56,352 nucleotides of DNA, taken from contig NZ_JAGOGJ010000036.1 of the NCBI RefSeq assembly GCF_017996735.1, positions 1-56,352 on the forward strand, written 5' to 3'. Below, piece after piece: positions 14,235 through 23,492 of the stretch. How positions within the stretch are numbered: the stretch's first letter is position 1; each line of letters opens with the position of its first letter. The DNA comes from Niveispirillum sp. GTDB taxonomy: Bacteria; Pseudomonadota; Alphaproteobacteria; Azospirillales; Azospirillaceae. Below the pieces are notes generated by a model that worked only from the letters and a program-made list of their open reading frames with translations, had not been told where the DNA came from and searched no databases. The position numbers and the translations under genes are program-made.

Positions 14235-17055
14235 AGAACTTGAATCGCGCGCCCACCGCATAGGTGCGGCCGATCCGGTCATAGAAGACCGAAGAGGCGT
14301 AGCTGGGTGCGGTCACGGCGTTGGGGGTCAGGGGCGGGGCCTTGTTGAACAGATTGTCGATGGCACCGTAAATCTCCACCGCATCGGTCACGGTCACCTT
14401 GCCATTGATATCGACATAGGTGCGCGACGGCACGCTGTTGTCAGGAATGTCCACGCCTTCCACATAACCGACATTCAGCTTTCCACCATCGACATAGCGC
14501 AGCACGGCGCCCAGGGCGTAAACCCCGGCCGTATAGTCGGTGGACAAGGTACCCCGCCATTTCGGGATGCCACCGGCCGGGCCCAGCGTGCCCGTGCTGC
14601 CCACCGTGCCGGCATAGTTGGTGGTGATGCCGTTACTGGTGACCGTCAGTTCATCGATATAGGTGGCCAAGCCCCGGACGGAGATCTTGGCCTCGTCCAG
14701 GTCGAAACTGTACATCGCCTCGAAATCCAGACCCTTGGCCGTCGACCGTGCGGCATTGACCAGTGTGGCCTGCACCCGGGTAATCACATTGTTGGCGTCA
14801 AAGGTGATGGCAGAGCAGAGATTGTCCTGCTTCACGACCAGGCAGCCATCCACGATCTGCTGACCGGACAGCGACGTGATCGCATCCTTGATCTTGAAGG
14901 AAAAATGATCGACGGAGGCACGGAAGCCCGGCAGCCATTCCGGTTGATAGACAACGCCGCCGGTGAAGCTTTTGCTGCGCTCCGGCCGCAGGTTGGGATT
15001 GCCGCCCGTCAGTTGCAGCGTGGTCAGCGCGACATTGGTCAGCGGATTGGTGATGGTGTTGAAAAGCTGGTTCTGGCCGGAGAACAGTTCGTTGATGTTC
15101 GCCGCCCGGATGTCGCGCGACAGGGTGGCGCGCAGGCGGATATCGTCGACGGGCTGATAATTGGCACCGGCCTTCCAGGTTTCCACCCGACCGCTGGTGG
15201 AATAATCGGTGACACGGCCCGCAAGGTTGAGGTCCAGCGACTGCGCCAGGGGCTGGTCGGCCAGCAGCGGCACCACCAGTTCGGTATAGGCTTCCTTGAC
15301 ATTCAGCGAACCGCGCAGCGCCTGCGGATTGACGGTCTTCCAGCCGGACCGTTTGGAGACATCGTCATTGGTGGCGCGGACCTTTTCCCGCCGATATTCC
15401 GCACCGGCCGCAATGGACACGTCCCCGGCCCAGGTCGCGAACGGCGAGCCCTCGATATTCACGGCATAGACATCCTGTTCCTGCCGGCTGTCCAGGAAGG
15501 CGGTGCCGCCGATATAATCCAGCGCGGCTTGCGAGACGGAACCGGCGCCGAACAGGTTGATGGGCACGCAGGCGCGGATATCGCCATAGGGGTCCTGCGC
15601 CGCCGTCGGGTTGGGATTGTTCAACAGCGCGCGGCAGACGGGCTGACCCGTGGCCGGGTTGATAACACTATCCACACCCAGGCTGAAACGGGCATTGTTG
15701 CGGTTGTTCCCGTCCTCGCGGTAATAGCGCACCCGGCTGAACTGCCCCGACGCGTCCCAGCGCCAGCCATCACCGAAGCGGCCGTTCACCCCCAGCCCGT
15801 AACGCTGTACCTCGTTCTCCACGGTGTTGAAGAACGCCCCCTCCTCCGCGCCGACACGGCCGATGCGGAAATTGTTCTGGTTGTTGGCGACCAGAATACT
15901 GCGGATCTGCGATGGCAGGAAGGCATTGTCGCGCTGGATCAGGATACCGGTGGGGCCGTTATCGGTCGATGTCGTGCCGTCAGAGAAGATGTCGGCGCGG
16001 GAATAAAGCGCGTCGGCGAAGAAGCTGATATCCTCCGTCGCATCGAAGCTGAGCTTGGCAAAGCCCGTGCCGCGCTCGATCTCCGGAGAGATGTTGGAGG
16101 TGTCGGACAGGCTGGCCCCGTCACCACCCGACATGAAGGTGCTGCCGACATAGGTGCCACGGGTGAAGGGCAGGACGGTACCGCCGGGCCCGAACTGAAG
16201 ATTGCGCAGCGCCGGGATGCTGTTGGACACGGTGACGCCGCCCAGCGTCATCTGGGAAAAACGCGCGTCCGGCGCGATCACCAACCGTGTCTGGCCCGCC
16301 GTCGCCGGATAGGCGGGGTTGGTCAGAACGGCATAATTGCCCCGCGCCCAGGGACGCGAAGACTGGTTCAACTGGCCGTCATCCTTGAAATAATCGCCGG
16401 CGGCGACAAGGTGGAAGCGGCCGAACGCCTTGCCCACGGCAACCGACGCTGCCGGCTTGTGGTGGTCATCATATTTGGACTGGCTGTACTGGACCGACCC
16501 TTTGGCCCCTTCGAACCGGTCGTCCAGGAAGATATTGACCACGCCCGACACCGCGTCCGAACCATAGGCGGCGGACGCACCACCCGTCACGATCTCCAGT
16601 CGCTTGATCAGCGCCGCCGGGATTACGTTGACATCGATGCCGCCCGTGGGGTCCGTGGCCGCGAAGCGTCGCCCGTCGACCAGCACCAGCGTGCGGTTCG
16701 GACCCAGGCCGCGCAGGTCAAAATTGCTGGCGCCGATGGGCTGGCTGGACTGCCCGGTATTCTGCGCCGGCTTCAGGGCCGGCGTGTCGAACATGATGTC
16801 GGCAAGGTTGCGGACGGCCCGCGATTCCAGATCCGCCTGACCGATGGAGGTCACCGGCGTCGGCGCGGTGAAGCCGCTGACGCGCGTGCCGGTGACGATG
16901 ATTTCCAGCAGTTCCGGTTCTTCAGCCGGGGTTTCCTGTGCGAAAACGCCGGGCGCGGCCAGCATGCCCATCGACAGCGCGCCCAGGGCCACCGTCAATC
17001 CCAACCGCCGGCGCCCATCAGCGGACGCAATCAGGGTATCTTCATTGAACCGCAT
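14233..17055 (-). CDS. TonB-dependent outer-membrane receptor
   Basis: A complete 940-residue receptor. After the start at 17055 (GGGAGGG five bases upstream) comes a signal peptide ending near GVFAQ, a TonB-box-like LLEIIVTGTRVSGF, a plug domain with RTLVLVDGRRF and EIVTGGASAAYGSDAVSGVV, then a long beta-barrel ending in the aromatic-terminated strand YAVGARFKF typical of BAM-assembled barrels. It imports a ligand into the periplasm with TonB energy. It is a close paralogue of the truncated receptor at 1-1469 and lies between two aromatic/CoA catabolic regions, so a lignin-derived or other hydrophobic aromatic is a reasonable guess. The longer reading frame start (17184) would cross a 20-bp palindrome and is rejected. 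Confidence 0.93.
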   Translation of the reverse strand: MRFNEDTLIASADGRRRLGLTVALGALSMGMLAAPGVFAQETPAEEPELLEIIVTGTRVSGFTAPTPVTSIGQADLESRAVRNLADIMFDTPALKPAQNTGQSSQPIGASNFDLRGLGPNRTLVLVDGRRFAATDPTGGIDVNVIPAALIKRLEIVTGGASAAYGSDAVSGVVNIFLDDRFEGAKGSVQYSQSKYDDHHKPAASVAVGKAFGRFHLVAAGDYFKDDGQLNQSSRPWARGNYAVLTNPAYPATAGQTRLVIAPDARFSQMTLGGVTVSNSIPALRNLQFGPGGTVLPFTRGTYVGSTFMSGGDGASLSDTSNISPEIERGTGFAKLSFDATEDISFFADALYSRADIFSDGTTSTDNGPTGILIQRDNAFLPSQIRSILVANNQNNFRIGRVGAEEGAFFNTVENEVQRYGLGVNGRFGDGWRWDASGQFSRVRYYREDGNNRNNARFSLGVDSVINPATGQPVCRALLNNPNPTAAQDPYGDIRACVPINLFGAGSVSQAALDYIGGTAFLDSRQEQDVYAVNIEGSPFATWAGDVSIAAGAEYRREKVRATNDDVSKRSGWKTVNPQALRGSLNVKEAYTELVVPLLADQPLAQSLDLNLAGRVTDYSTSGRVETWKAGANYQPVDDIRLRATLSRDIRAANINELFSGQNQLFNTITNPLTNVALTTLQLTGGNPNLRPERSKSFTGGVVYQPEWLPGFRASVDHFSFKIKDAITSLSGQQIVDGCLVVKQDNLCSAITFDANNVITRVQATLVNAARSTAKGLDFEAMYSFDLDEAKISVRGLATYIDELTVTSNGITTNYAGTVGSTGTLGPAGGIPKWRGTLSTDYTAGVYALGAVLRYVDGGKLNVGYVEGVDIPDNSVPSRTYVDINGKVTVTDAVEIYGAIDNLFNKAPPLTPNAVTAPSYASSVFYDRIGRTYAVGARFKF

Positions 17056-17134
17056 TTCTGCCCTCCCGTTCTGGTCGCGAACCGTTTGCCGGACCGTGCT
17101 TTTGCAGCACCTTCCCATAAAGGGTGTGGGGGGC

Positions 17135-17154
17135 GTCCAATCGTTTAATTGGAC
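17135..17154. promoter_or_regulatory. 20-bp palindrome GTCCAAT-N6-ATTGGAC, candidate operator
   Basis: Perfect 7-bp arms around six bases in the 177-base divergent region between the TonB receptor and the periplasmic binding protein. It lies about 80 bases upstream of each start codon, a good place for a regulator that controls both. No regulator gene is adjacent. Confidence 0.45.
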
Positions 17155-17167
17155 CGGATTGATACTC

Positions 17168-17196
17168 TTGCGGCATGATAGCAAATGACATTATAC
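17168..17196 (+). promoter_or_regulatory. Candidate sigma-70 promoter for the periplasmic binding protein
   Basis: TTGCGG at 17168-17173 and TTATAC at 17191-17196 are separated by exactly 17 bases, with the start codon of the binding protein 37 bases further on. Agreement with the -35/-10 consensus is partial. The start just after the 17135-17154 palindrome would allow repression there. Confidence 0.4.
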
Positions 17197-17232
17197 ATTG
17201 ACGAACACTGATCGTTGGAAACAGGGGAATAC

Positions 17233-18204
17233 ATGCGGTTGATCCGAGGCCTGATCCTGGCCGCCATCCTGACCGCATCCGGCGCCGCGCAGGCGGGAGA
17301 GCCGCTGACGATCGTGGGCCGCCATGACGTGATGGAGGTTGGCCCCGTCCTGTTCGCGATACAGCAGGCAGGCCCCGGCATTGCCCGCTTCAGCAGCGGC
17401 GGGGTGGATAATCTGTTCAAGGTGGACGGGGCAGCCCCCGCCGGCGGCTTCGACCATGCGCCGGGCCGGGCGGACCTGGCGGCACAGGCGGAAACCCAGG
17501 CGCTGCGTGCGTCCGTCGCCAATCCCGACCTGCGCATCATCCTGACGGTGACGGAGGGGCTGTACCGGGTCGTGGCCCGGCGGTCGGCCGGCATCACCAG
17601 GGCGGAAGACCTGCGGGGCAAGCGCATCGGGGTTTTCGAACGCACATCGGCCGCCTATTTCCTGGACCGGCTGCTGGCGCGGGCCGGTATCGCCGCGCAG
17701 GAGGTGGTGCTGGTGCCCCTGCGCCCGCGTGAGATGGAACCGGCCCTGACGGCGCGTCAGGTGGACGCCGTCGCCATCTGGGAACCGGAGAGCGAGCGCA
17801 GCCTGATGGCGCTGGGCGATGATGCGGTCAGCCTGTCCGATCCGACCGTCTATCGCGAGTTGTACAATCTGAACACCACGGCCCAGGCGCTGGCCGACCC
17901 CGCGCGCCGCGCGCGGATTGTGGATTTCGTGCGCCGGCTGATCACGGCCGCGCGGGTGGCGACGGAGGAGCCGGCGCGGATCTGGCCCCTGGTCGCCGCC
18001 TCCAGCGGTTATCCGGAGGCTCTGGTCGCCGCCTCCTGGCATCACCACCGTTTTCCCGCCACCCTGCCCGAGGACATGCTGGACGTCATGGTGGAAGAAG
18101 AGCAATGGCTGGCGGCCCAGGCCAGCCGCCCCGCCCGCACCCGCGCGCAACTGGACAGCCTGATCGACCGGTCCGTCCTGCGGGAGGCGATGGCACAGCC
18201 GTAA
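17233..18204 (+). CDS. NMT1/THI5-like periplasmic substrate-binding protein
   Basis: A 323-residue protein with an N-terminal signal peptide (MRLIRGLILAAILTASGAAQA) and a periplasmic binding protein fold of the NMT1/SsuA type: LRIILTVTEGLYRVVARR, EDLRGKRIGVFERTSAAYFLDRLLARAG, LTARQVDAVAIWEPE. Such proteins deliver sulfonates, nitrate, taurine or thiamine precursors to ABC importers. Here no permease or ATPase gene is adjacent, so it either uses a distant transporter or acts as a sensor. The ATG at 17233 follows AGGGGAA; a TTG six codons earlier is rejected. The stop lies 51 bases before the end of the convergent thioesterase gene. Confidence 0.82.
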   Translation: MRLIRGLILAAILTASGAAQAGEPLTIVGRHDVMEVGPVLFAIQQAGPGIARFSSGGVDNLFKVDGAAPAGGFDHAPGRADLAAQAETQALRASVANPDLRIILTVTEGLYRVVARRSAGITRAEDLRGKRIGVFERTSAAYFLDRLLARAGIAAQEVVLVPLRPREMEPALTARQVDAVAIWEPESERSLMALGDDAVSLSDPTVYRELYNLNTTAQALADPARRARIVDFVRRLITAARVATEEPARIWPLVAASSGYPEALVAASWHHHRFPATLPEDMLDVMVEEEQWLAAQASRPARTRAQLDSLIDRSVLREAMAQP

Positions 18205-18255
18205 CCGCCTTCTACAACTGGCCATGGGACGACACACAGGCGGTGTTTGTTTCCG

Positions 18256-18699
18256 TCACCCGTTGCGCGACGGTCGCCGATAGATGGCATTCCCGCGCGC
18301 CACCGTTCCTTGCCGGCAGATCAGCAGACCATCGACAAAAATCATGCGCCGCGTGGTTTCAATCAGCCGGCATCGGCTTTCGATCCATGTCCCGGCCGGT
18401 GCCGGGCGCAGGAAATCCACCGACAGGCTGATGGTCGGCGTGCCCTCTTCCTGACGCGCAAAATTGGCGACATAGCCCAGCGCCAGGTCCAGGACGGTGC
18501 CCAGCATCCCGCCATGGCAGCCGCCCAGTTTGTTGCAATGCTTCTCCTCCACCCTGAACCCGATGCGGACCGGTTCTTCCGGATTGCCGGGCATCACCAG
18601 CATGGAGAGCGGGCCGACCATCTGGGCAAAATGATCGGCGGTTTCGACCGGCCCCCAGGCGCCGGATGTCATCGGCTCATCATGGATGATGACGTGCAT
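18256..18699 (-). CDS. PaaI-like hotdog-fold thioesterase
   Basis: A 147-residue hotdog protein of the PaaI/acyl-CoA thioesterase group. The core GGCHGGMLGTVLDLALGYVA is the family pattern of His-Gly-Gly followed by an acidic residue on the central helix, then SLSVDFLRPAPAGTWIESRCRL. It hydrolyses acyl-CoA or aryl-CoA esters, often as a salvage enzyme that frees trapped CoA. The ATG at 18699 is supported by AAGGAGG six bases upstream; it overlaps the CoA-transferase gene by 20 bases. It is the last gene of the twelve-gene operon that runs from 30966. Confidence 0.88.
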   Translation of the reverse strand: MHVIIHDEPMTSGAWGPVETADHFAQMVGPLSMLVMPGNPEEPVRIGFRVEEKHCNKLGGCHGGMLGTVLDLALGYVANFARQEEGTPTISLSVDFLRPAPAGTWIESRCRLIETTRRMIFVDGLLICRQGTVARGNAIYRRPSRNG

Positions 18700-19804
18700 T
18701 CCGGGCCTCCTTGCTTCCCAGCCACCCGGCCAGCACGGTTTCACCGTCCCGCGTCTGACCGATATCCGGCGGTGTGCGCGACAGGCGGGGGGCCGGCGCG
18801 CAATGGCGTATGCCGTCGATCTCCCGATAGGCGCCGCGCGACGCCATGTGCGGATGGTCCATCACCTCATCCAGGGTCAGGACAGGGGCGAAGCAGGCGT
18901 CGGTTCCTTCCAGCAGGGACACCCATTCGGCCCGCGTGCGGGTGGCGAACAGGGCGACCAGACGCAGGCTGCGTGCCGGCCACAACGATGGGTCGTCCTG
19001 ATCGGCATAAAGGTCGGCGGGCGCCCCCAGACGGTCCAGCAATTCCTTGTAGAAATGCGGCTCCAGGGGCCCGACCGAAATCTCCTTGCCGTCGGCGCAG
19101 CGATAGCAGCGATAGAAAGGGGCCGCCCCGCCCAGAACGCTGCGGTCGCGATCCAGCGAGAGATGGCCGGCCGGCACCAGGCCTGAGAACATGGCCATCA
19201 TGGACGTGACGCCATCGACAATGGCCGCGTCCACCACCTGCCCCCGGCCCGACCGCTCGCGTTCCCACAGGGCCGACACGATGCCCAGCGCCAGGAACAG
19301 CGAACCGCCACCGAAATCACCCACAAGGTTGAGCGGCGGTGTGGCCGGCCCGTCCTGCGGGCCGACGGCCGCGAGCGCACCAGTCAGGGCGATATAGTTG
19401 ATGTCGTGCCCCGCCGCCCTGGCCAGCGGCCCCTCCTGCCCCCATCCCGTCATGCGGCCATAGATCAGGCGGGGGTTGCGGTCGCACAGGACATCCGGCC
19501 CCAGACCCAGCCGTTCCATGACACCGGGCCGGAACCCCTCGATCAGCACATCGGCATGCAACGCCGCCTCCAGGCAGCGCTCCCGCCCCGCCGGCGACCG
19601 GATATCCAGCGTCAGGTTGGCGCGGCCGCGGTCCATCACCGGGTTGGGCCAGCCATTGCCGCCGGCGCGGTCGATGCGCAGCACCTCCGCCCCCAGGTCC
19701 GACAGGAGCATGGCGCAATAGGGGCCGGGGCCGATGCCGGCAAATTCCAGCACACGGACCCCGGCCAGGGGACCCGTGCGTTGCGGCGCCTGTGTCTGTG
19801 TCAT
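18680..19804 (-). CDS. Class III CoA-transferase family protein, alpha-methylacyl-CoA racemase-like
   Basis: A 374-residue CaiB/BaiF family protein. The sequence GRMTGWGQEGPLARAAGHDINYIALTGAL is the signature of the alpha-methylacyl-CoA racemase branch, and the acid/base pair of that branch is present as His133 (GHDINY) and Asp163 (GDFGGG). It probably inverts the 2-methyl stereocentre of a branched acyl-CoA so that an S-specific acyl-CoA dehydrogenase can use it. A true CoA-transferase is the alternative. The start overlaps the stop of the upstream crotonase (ATGA). Its presence suggests a branched side chain, as in isoprenoid, sterol or some phenylpropanoid substrates. Confidence 0.88.
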   Translation of the reverse strand: MTQTQAPQRTGPLAGVRVLEFAGIGPGPYCAMLLSDLGAEVLRIDRAGGNGWPNPVMDRGRANLTLDIRSPAGRERCLEAALHADVLIEGFRPGVMERLGLGPDVLCDRNPRLIYGRMTGWGQEGPLARAAGHDINYIALTGALAAVGPQDGPATPPLNLVGDFGGGSLFLALGIVSALWERERSGRGQVVDAAIVDGVTSMMAMFSGLVPAGHLSLDRDRSVLGGAAPFYRCYRCADGKEISVGPLEPHFYKELLDRLGAPADLYADQDDPSLWPARSLRLVALFATRTRAEWVSLLEGTDACFAPVLTLDEVMDHPHMASRGAYREIDGIRHCAPAPRLSRTPPDIGQTRDGETVLAGWLGSKEARNARHHP

Positions 19805-20580
19805 GCGAACCGGGCCTTCCGTCCTTCCAGGAAGGCGCTGATGCCTTCGGTTGCATGCGGTTCCAGGGAACAGATGGCGATATCCGCCGCCTCCCGCTCC
19901 AACTGGGTTTCCAGTTCGCGGGAGGAGGAGGAAAGCAGAAGCCGCTTGGACCGGGCCAGCGCCAGGGTCGGCATGCTGGCCAGCCGCCGGGCGATCCTGT
20001 CCGCCTGCGGGCGCAAGTCGGCATCTTCCAGCAGCATCGTCGCCAGACCGGCCGCCACCGCTTCCTCCGCATTCAGGGTCTTGGCCAGGAACAGCATCTC
20101 CTGCGCCTTGCGCAGCCCCACAAGCCGGGGCAGCAGGAAGGTGGTGCCGGCATCGGGCGACAGGCCGATGCCGGGATAGGCGACGGTGAAGCTGGCCGAC
20201 CGGGCGGCCAGCACCACATCGCCCAGGATAGCCAGGCCCAGCCCCGCACCGGCTGCGGGACCATTGACGGCCACGATCACCGGCTTGGACAACGATGCCA
20301 GCCGTGCCACCGCCATGTGCAGCGACGCCGTCAGCTTGCGCACAAAATTGCCCAGATTGTCCGACGCGGCGGCAAACGCCCGGACATTACCGCCCACGCA
20401 GAACAGGCGCCCCGTGCCGGTCAGCAGCACGGCGCGCACCGCCTTGTCATCCTCCGCCGCATGGGCCAGGTCCAGCAGCCGGTCGGCAAAGGTCTGGTCG
20501 ATGGCGTTGCCGGCATCAGGATTGTCCAGGATGATCCGGGCCACCCCGTCCTCAACTTCGTATCGGATCGTCTCGGTCAT
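19801..20580 (-). CDS. Enoyl-CoA hydratase/isomerase, PaaG-like
   Basis: A 259-residue crotonase. The oxyanion-hole segments are LFCVGGNV and AAGAGLGLAILGD; the later segment SFTVAYPGIGLSPDAGTTFLLPRLVG resembles the PaaG group, which isomerises or hydrates ring-derived CoA intermediates, rather than classical enoyl-CoA hydratase (no canonical Glu in a GLPE-type motif). The ATG at 20580 overlaps the SDR stop by four bases; longer frame starts inside the SDR gene are rejected. It lies between an HSD10-like dehydrogenase and a racemase-like gene, so it works on acyl-CoA intermediates of the operon's pathway. Confidence 0.87.
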   Translation of the reverse strand: MTETIRYEVEDGVARIILDNPDAGNAIDQTFADRLLDLAHAAEDDKAVRAVLLTGTGRLFCVGGNVRAFAAASDNLGNFVRKLTASLHMAVARLASLSKPVIVAVNGPAAGAGLGLAILGDVVLAARSASFTVAYPGIGLSPDAGTTFLLPRLVGLRKAQEMLFLAKTLNAEEAVAAGLATMLLEDADLRPQADRIARRLASMPTLALARSKRLLLSSSSRELETQLEREAADIAICSLEPHATEGISAFLEGRKARFA

Positions 20581-21338
20581 TTCGGGGCCAATCTGATTGC
20601 GCCGTCCAGGCGAATGGTCTCGCCGTTCAGCATGGGGTTGCGGATGATGCTTTCCACGAGTTGGGCATATTCGTCGGGCCGTCCCAGGCGGGAGGGGAAT
20701 GGCGTCTGCCGTCCCAGACTGTCCTGCGCCGCCTGTGGCAGGCCCGCCAGCATCGGCGTCATGAAGATGCCGGGCGCGATGGTCAGGACCCGGATACCCA
20801 GGGGCGACAGGTCGCGGGCGATGGGCAGGGTCATGCCCGCCACCCCGGCCTTCGACGCCGCATAGGCGGCCTGCCCGATCTGCCCGTCGAAGGCGGCGAC
20901 GCTGGCCGTGTTGATGATCACGCCACGTTCCTCCCCCACCGGTTCGGCATCGGCCAGACGGGCCGCGACCTTGGACAGGGCGTTGAAGGTGCCGATCAGG
21001 TTGATGTCGATGACCCGGCGGAACAGCTCCAGCGCATGCGGCTGCCCTTCCCGCCCGACCGTCTTGGCCGGCGGGGCGATGCCGGCGCAATTGACCAGGA
21101 TGCGGGCCTTGCCGTTCTGTTGCTCCGCCGCCAGCACCGCGTCGGCCACCTGGGCATCATCGGTGATGTTGACGGCACGGAAGGTGGCGCCGATCGCCGC
21201 CGCCGTGGCCCGCCCCGCCTCTTCATTCAGGTCGAAGAGGGTGACCTTCGCCCCTTCCCGCGCCAGCATGGCGGCCGTGGCCGCCCCAAGGCCGGAGGCA
21301 CCGCCCGTGACGATGGCCGCATATCCGTTGATCTGCAT
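20577..21338 (-). CDS. 3-hydroxyacyl-CoA dehydrogenase type-2 (HSD10-like) SDR
   Basis: A 253-residue SDR with TGGASGLG, NCAG and the catalytic Tyr-x3-Lys in AAYAASKAGV. The sequence is like the HSD10/3-hydroxyacyl-CoA dehydrogenase type-2 family: the DINLIGTFN helix, the long GREGQPHALELF insertion and the TIAPGIFMTPMLAGLP loop with the usual ending. It would oxidise a 3-hydroxyacyl-CoA to the 3-oxo form with NAD, the third step of beta-oxidation. ATG at 21338 is chosen because AGGAGG lies six bases before it; TTG at 21344 falls within that spacing. It duplicates the dehydrogenase activity of the fused enzyme just upstream, which may indicate a second, branched substrate. Confidence 0.9.
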   Translation of the reverse strand: MQINGYAAIVTGGASGLGAATAAMLAREGAKVTLFDLNEEAGRATAAAIGATFRAVNITDDAQVADAVLAAEQQNGKARILVNCAGIAPPAKTVGREGQPHALELFRRVIDINLIGTFNALSKVAARLADAEPVGEERGVIINTASVAAFDGQIGQAAYAASKAGVAGMTLPIARDLSPLGIRVLTIAPGIFMTPMLAGLPQAAQDSLGRQTPFPSRLGRPDEYAQLVESIIRNPMLNGETIRLDGAIRLAPK

Positions 21339-21349
21339 GTTCAACCTCC

Positions 21350-23476
21350 TCAGGCGGCATCAAGGGCGGCGTAATAGCCGCCCCCATCGGCAGCCATGGC
21401 GCGCAGGCCCGGCGGCGGTGCGAAACGGTCGCCATGCAGGGCGGCCAGCCGGTCGCATTGCGCCACGAACGCCACCGCCCCGATACCATCGATGTAGCTG
21501 AGCGGGCCGCCCGTCCACGGCGCGAAACCCCAGCCCATGATGGCCCCGACATCGGCGGCGCGCGGATCGGCGATCACCCCCTCATCCACACAGCGCGCCG
21601 CCTCCAGCGCCTGACGATGCAGCAGCCGCTGCTTCAGTACCGCCACGTCGGGCAACGTCGCCGGGGCCGCCGGCACCAGATCGGCCAGCCCGCCCCACAG
21701 ACGCTTGGCGGCACCCGCCGGGTAGTCATAGAAACCGGCACCCGCCTTGCGCCCGGTACGGCCCATATCCACCAGCTTTTCCAGCACCACCTCATAGGGC
21801 CGGGCCTGATAGGCATCGCCCAGCGCCGCCCGCGTCTGGCCGGCGATACGCACGGTCAGGTCCACGGCCACATCGTCGGTCAGTTCCAGCGGCCCGCGCG
21901 GCATGCCCGTCATCCGCCCGGCATTGTCGATCAGGGCCGGCGGGATGCCTTCCATCAACATCTCCAGCCCTTCATAGATGTAGGTGCCGAAACAGCGGGA
22001 CGTATAGAAGCCCCGGCTGTCATTGACGACGATCGGCGTCTTGCCCAGCGCCATGGCATAGGCGGTGGCGCGGGCCACCGTCTCGTCACTGGTCTTCGCG
22101 CCGCGGATGATCTCCACCAGATGCATCTTGTCGACGGGGGAGAAGAAGTGGATGCCCACAAAATTCTCCGGCCGTTCCGATGCCTGAGCCAGCCCGGTGA
22201 TGGGCAGGGTGGAGGTGTTGGAGCCGATGATGATGCCGGGACCGGCCGCCGCCTGCACGCGGCGGGTGATCTCATGCTTCAGCGCCGCATCCTCGAACAC
22301 CGCCTCCACCACCAGATCGGCGCCGGCCAGCGCGGCGTAATCGGCCGTCACCTTGATCCGGTCCAGCAGGGCGTCGCCCTGTGCCTGCGTAGTGCGGCCC
22401 TTGGCGATGTCGGCGGCAACCAGCTTACGGGCATAATCCTTGCCCTTTTCCGCCGCCGCCTCGCTGACATCGACCAGGATGGTATTGATGCCTTTCAGCG
22501 CCTGGGAATAGGCGATGCCGGCCCCCATCATGCCGGCCCCGATGACGGCCACACCGGCGGGCGGGGCCACCTTGGCCGAACGGTCACCCTTGTCCAGCGC
22601 CTGTTTGGACAGGAAAAGGCTGCGCACCATGCCCTTGGCCTGGGGCGTGGCGAAGGTGTTGAGGAAATAATTCGTCTCGATCCTGAGGCCGGCATCGATG
22701 GGCACCTGCACCCCCTCGAACACACATTTCAGGATGTTCTCCGGCGCGGGATAATTGCCGAAGGTGCGCTTGCGCACGGTGGCGTTGGCCATGATGAAGG
22801 CCTGCATGCCACCGGCACTGTAAGGCAGGCCACCCGGCAGCCGGTAATCCTTGCGGTCCCAGCGGGCCACGGGATCGCCCTTTTCCCGCACCCAGCGCTT
22901 TGCCGCCGCCACCGTCTCACCGGCCGGCACCACCTCATCCACGATGCCCAGCGCCAGCGCCTTGGCCGAGTCCAGCGGACGGCCTTCCAGCAGCAGCGGC
23001 AAAGCCTTGGCCACGCCGGTCAGGCGGGGCAGGCGCTGGGTACCACCGGCACCCGGCAGCAGGCCCACCGTCACCTCCGGCAGGCCCAGCTTGACCTTGG
23101 GACTGTCGGCCGCGACCCGGTAATGGCAGGACAGCGACAGTTCCAGCCCGCCGCCCAGCGCCAGCCCTTCCAGCGCAACCGCCACCGGCTTGCCCAGCAC
23201 CTCCAGCCGCCGGAACAGTTCGGACAGGGGAGGCGGGGCGATGCGGGTCCCCGCCGCACGGCCCAGATCGCCCAGGTCGGCCCCCGCACAAAAGCCACTG
23301 GCCTTGCCGGAGCACAGGACGACGCCCTTGATGGCGCCGTCATTCTTCAAGGTTTCGATCAGGTCCGGCAGTTCCGCGATCACGGCATCGCTCAGCGTAT
23401 TCATGCTGCGGCCGGGAACGTCGAAGGTGACCAGGGCGATGCCGTCGGCATCGGTCTCGATGATGAAATTCCGCAT
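21350..23476 (-). CDS. Bifunctional enoyl-CoA hydratase/3-hydroxyacyl-CoA dehydrogenase (FadB/FadJ-like)
   Basis: A 708-residue fused beta-oxidation enzyme. The N-terminal crotonase domain has FCAGADLGDLG, LALGGGLELSLSCHYRVA and the catalytic motif LGLPEVTVGLLPGAGGTQRLPRL. A linker leads to the dehydrogenase domain with the NAD motif VAVIGAGMMGAGIA (around residue 310), SNTSTLPI and VGIHFFSPVDKMHLVEII with the active-site His. The C-terminal domain has GFYDYP. It performs hydration and oxidation of enoyl-CoA. The start at 23476 follows a GAGAGGA site; the longer frame begins within the thiolase gene. Thiolase and HSD10-like genes flank it within a few bases. Confidence 0.93.
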   Translation of the reverse strand: MRNFIIETDADGIALVTFDVPGRSMNTLSDAVIAELPDLIETLKNDGAIKGVVLCSGKASGFCAGADLGDLGRAAGTRIAPPPLSELFRRLEVLGKPVAVALEGLALGGGLELSLSCHYRVAADSPKVKLGLPEVTVGLLPGAGGTQRLPRLTGVAKALPLLLEGRPLDSAKALALGIVDEVVPAGETVAAAKRWVREKGDPVARWDRKDYRLPGGLPYSAGGMQAFIMANATVRKRTFGNYPAPENILKCVFEGVQVPIDAGLRIETNYFLNTFATPQAKGMVRSLFLSKQALDKGDRSAKVAPPAGVAVIGAGMMGAGIAYSQALKGINTILVDVSEAAAEKGKDYARKLVAADIAKGRTTQAQGDALLDRIKVTADYAALAGADLVVEAVFEDAALKHEITRRVQAAAGPGIIIGSNTSTLPITGLAQASERPENFVGIHFFSPVDKMHLVEIIRGAKTSDETVARATAYAMALGKTPIVVNDSRGFYTSRCFGTYIYEGLEMLMEGIPPALIDNAGRMTGMPRGPLELTDDVAVDLTVRIAGQTRAALGDAYQARPYEVVLEKLVDMGRTGRKAGAGFYDYPAGAAKRLWGGLADLVPAAPATLPDVAVLKQRLLHRQALEAARCVDEGVIADPRAADVGAIMGWGFAPWTGGPLSYIDGIGAVAFVAQCDRLAALHGDRFAPPPGLRAMAADGGGYYAALDAA

Positions 23477-23492
23477 GTTTCCTCTCCCCGGC

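Noticed and set aside
14905..17148. 747-codon plus-strand frame
   Set aside because: Shadow of the full-length TonB receptor on the minus strand.
19801..21090. Long 429-codon version of the PaaG-like crotonase
   Set aside because: The extra N-terminal part is out of frame within the HSD10-like SDR gene. ATG at 20580 overlaps the SDR stop and gives a normal-length crotonase.
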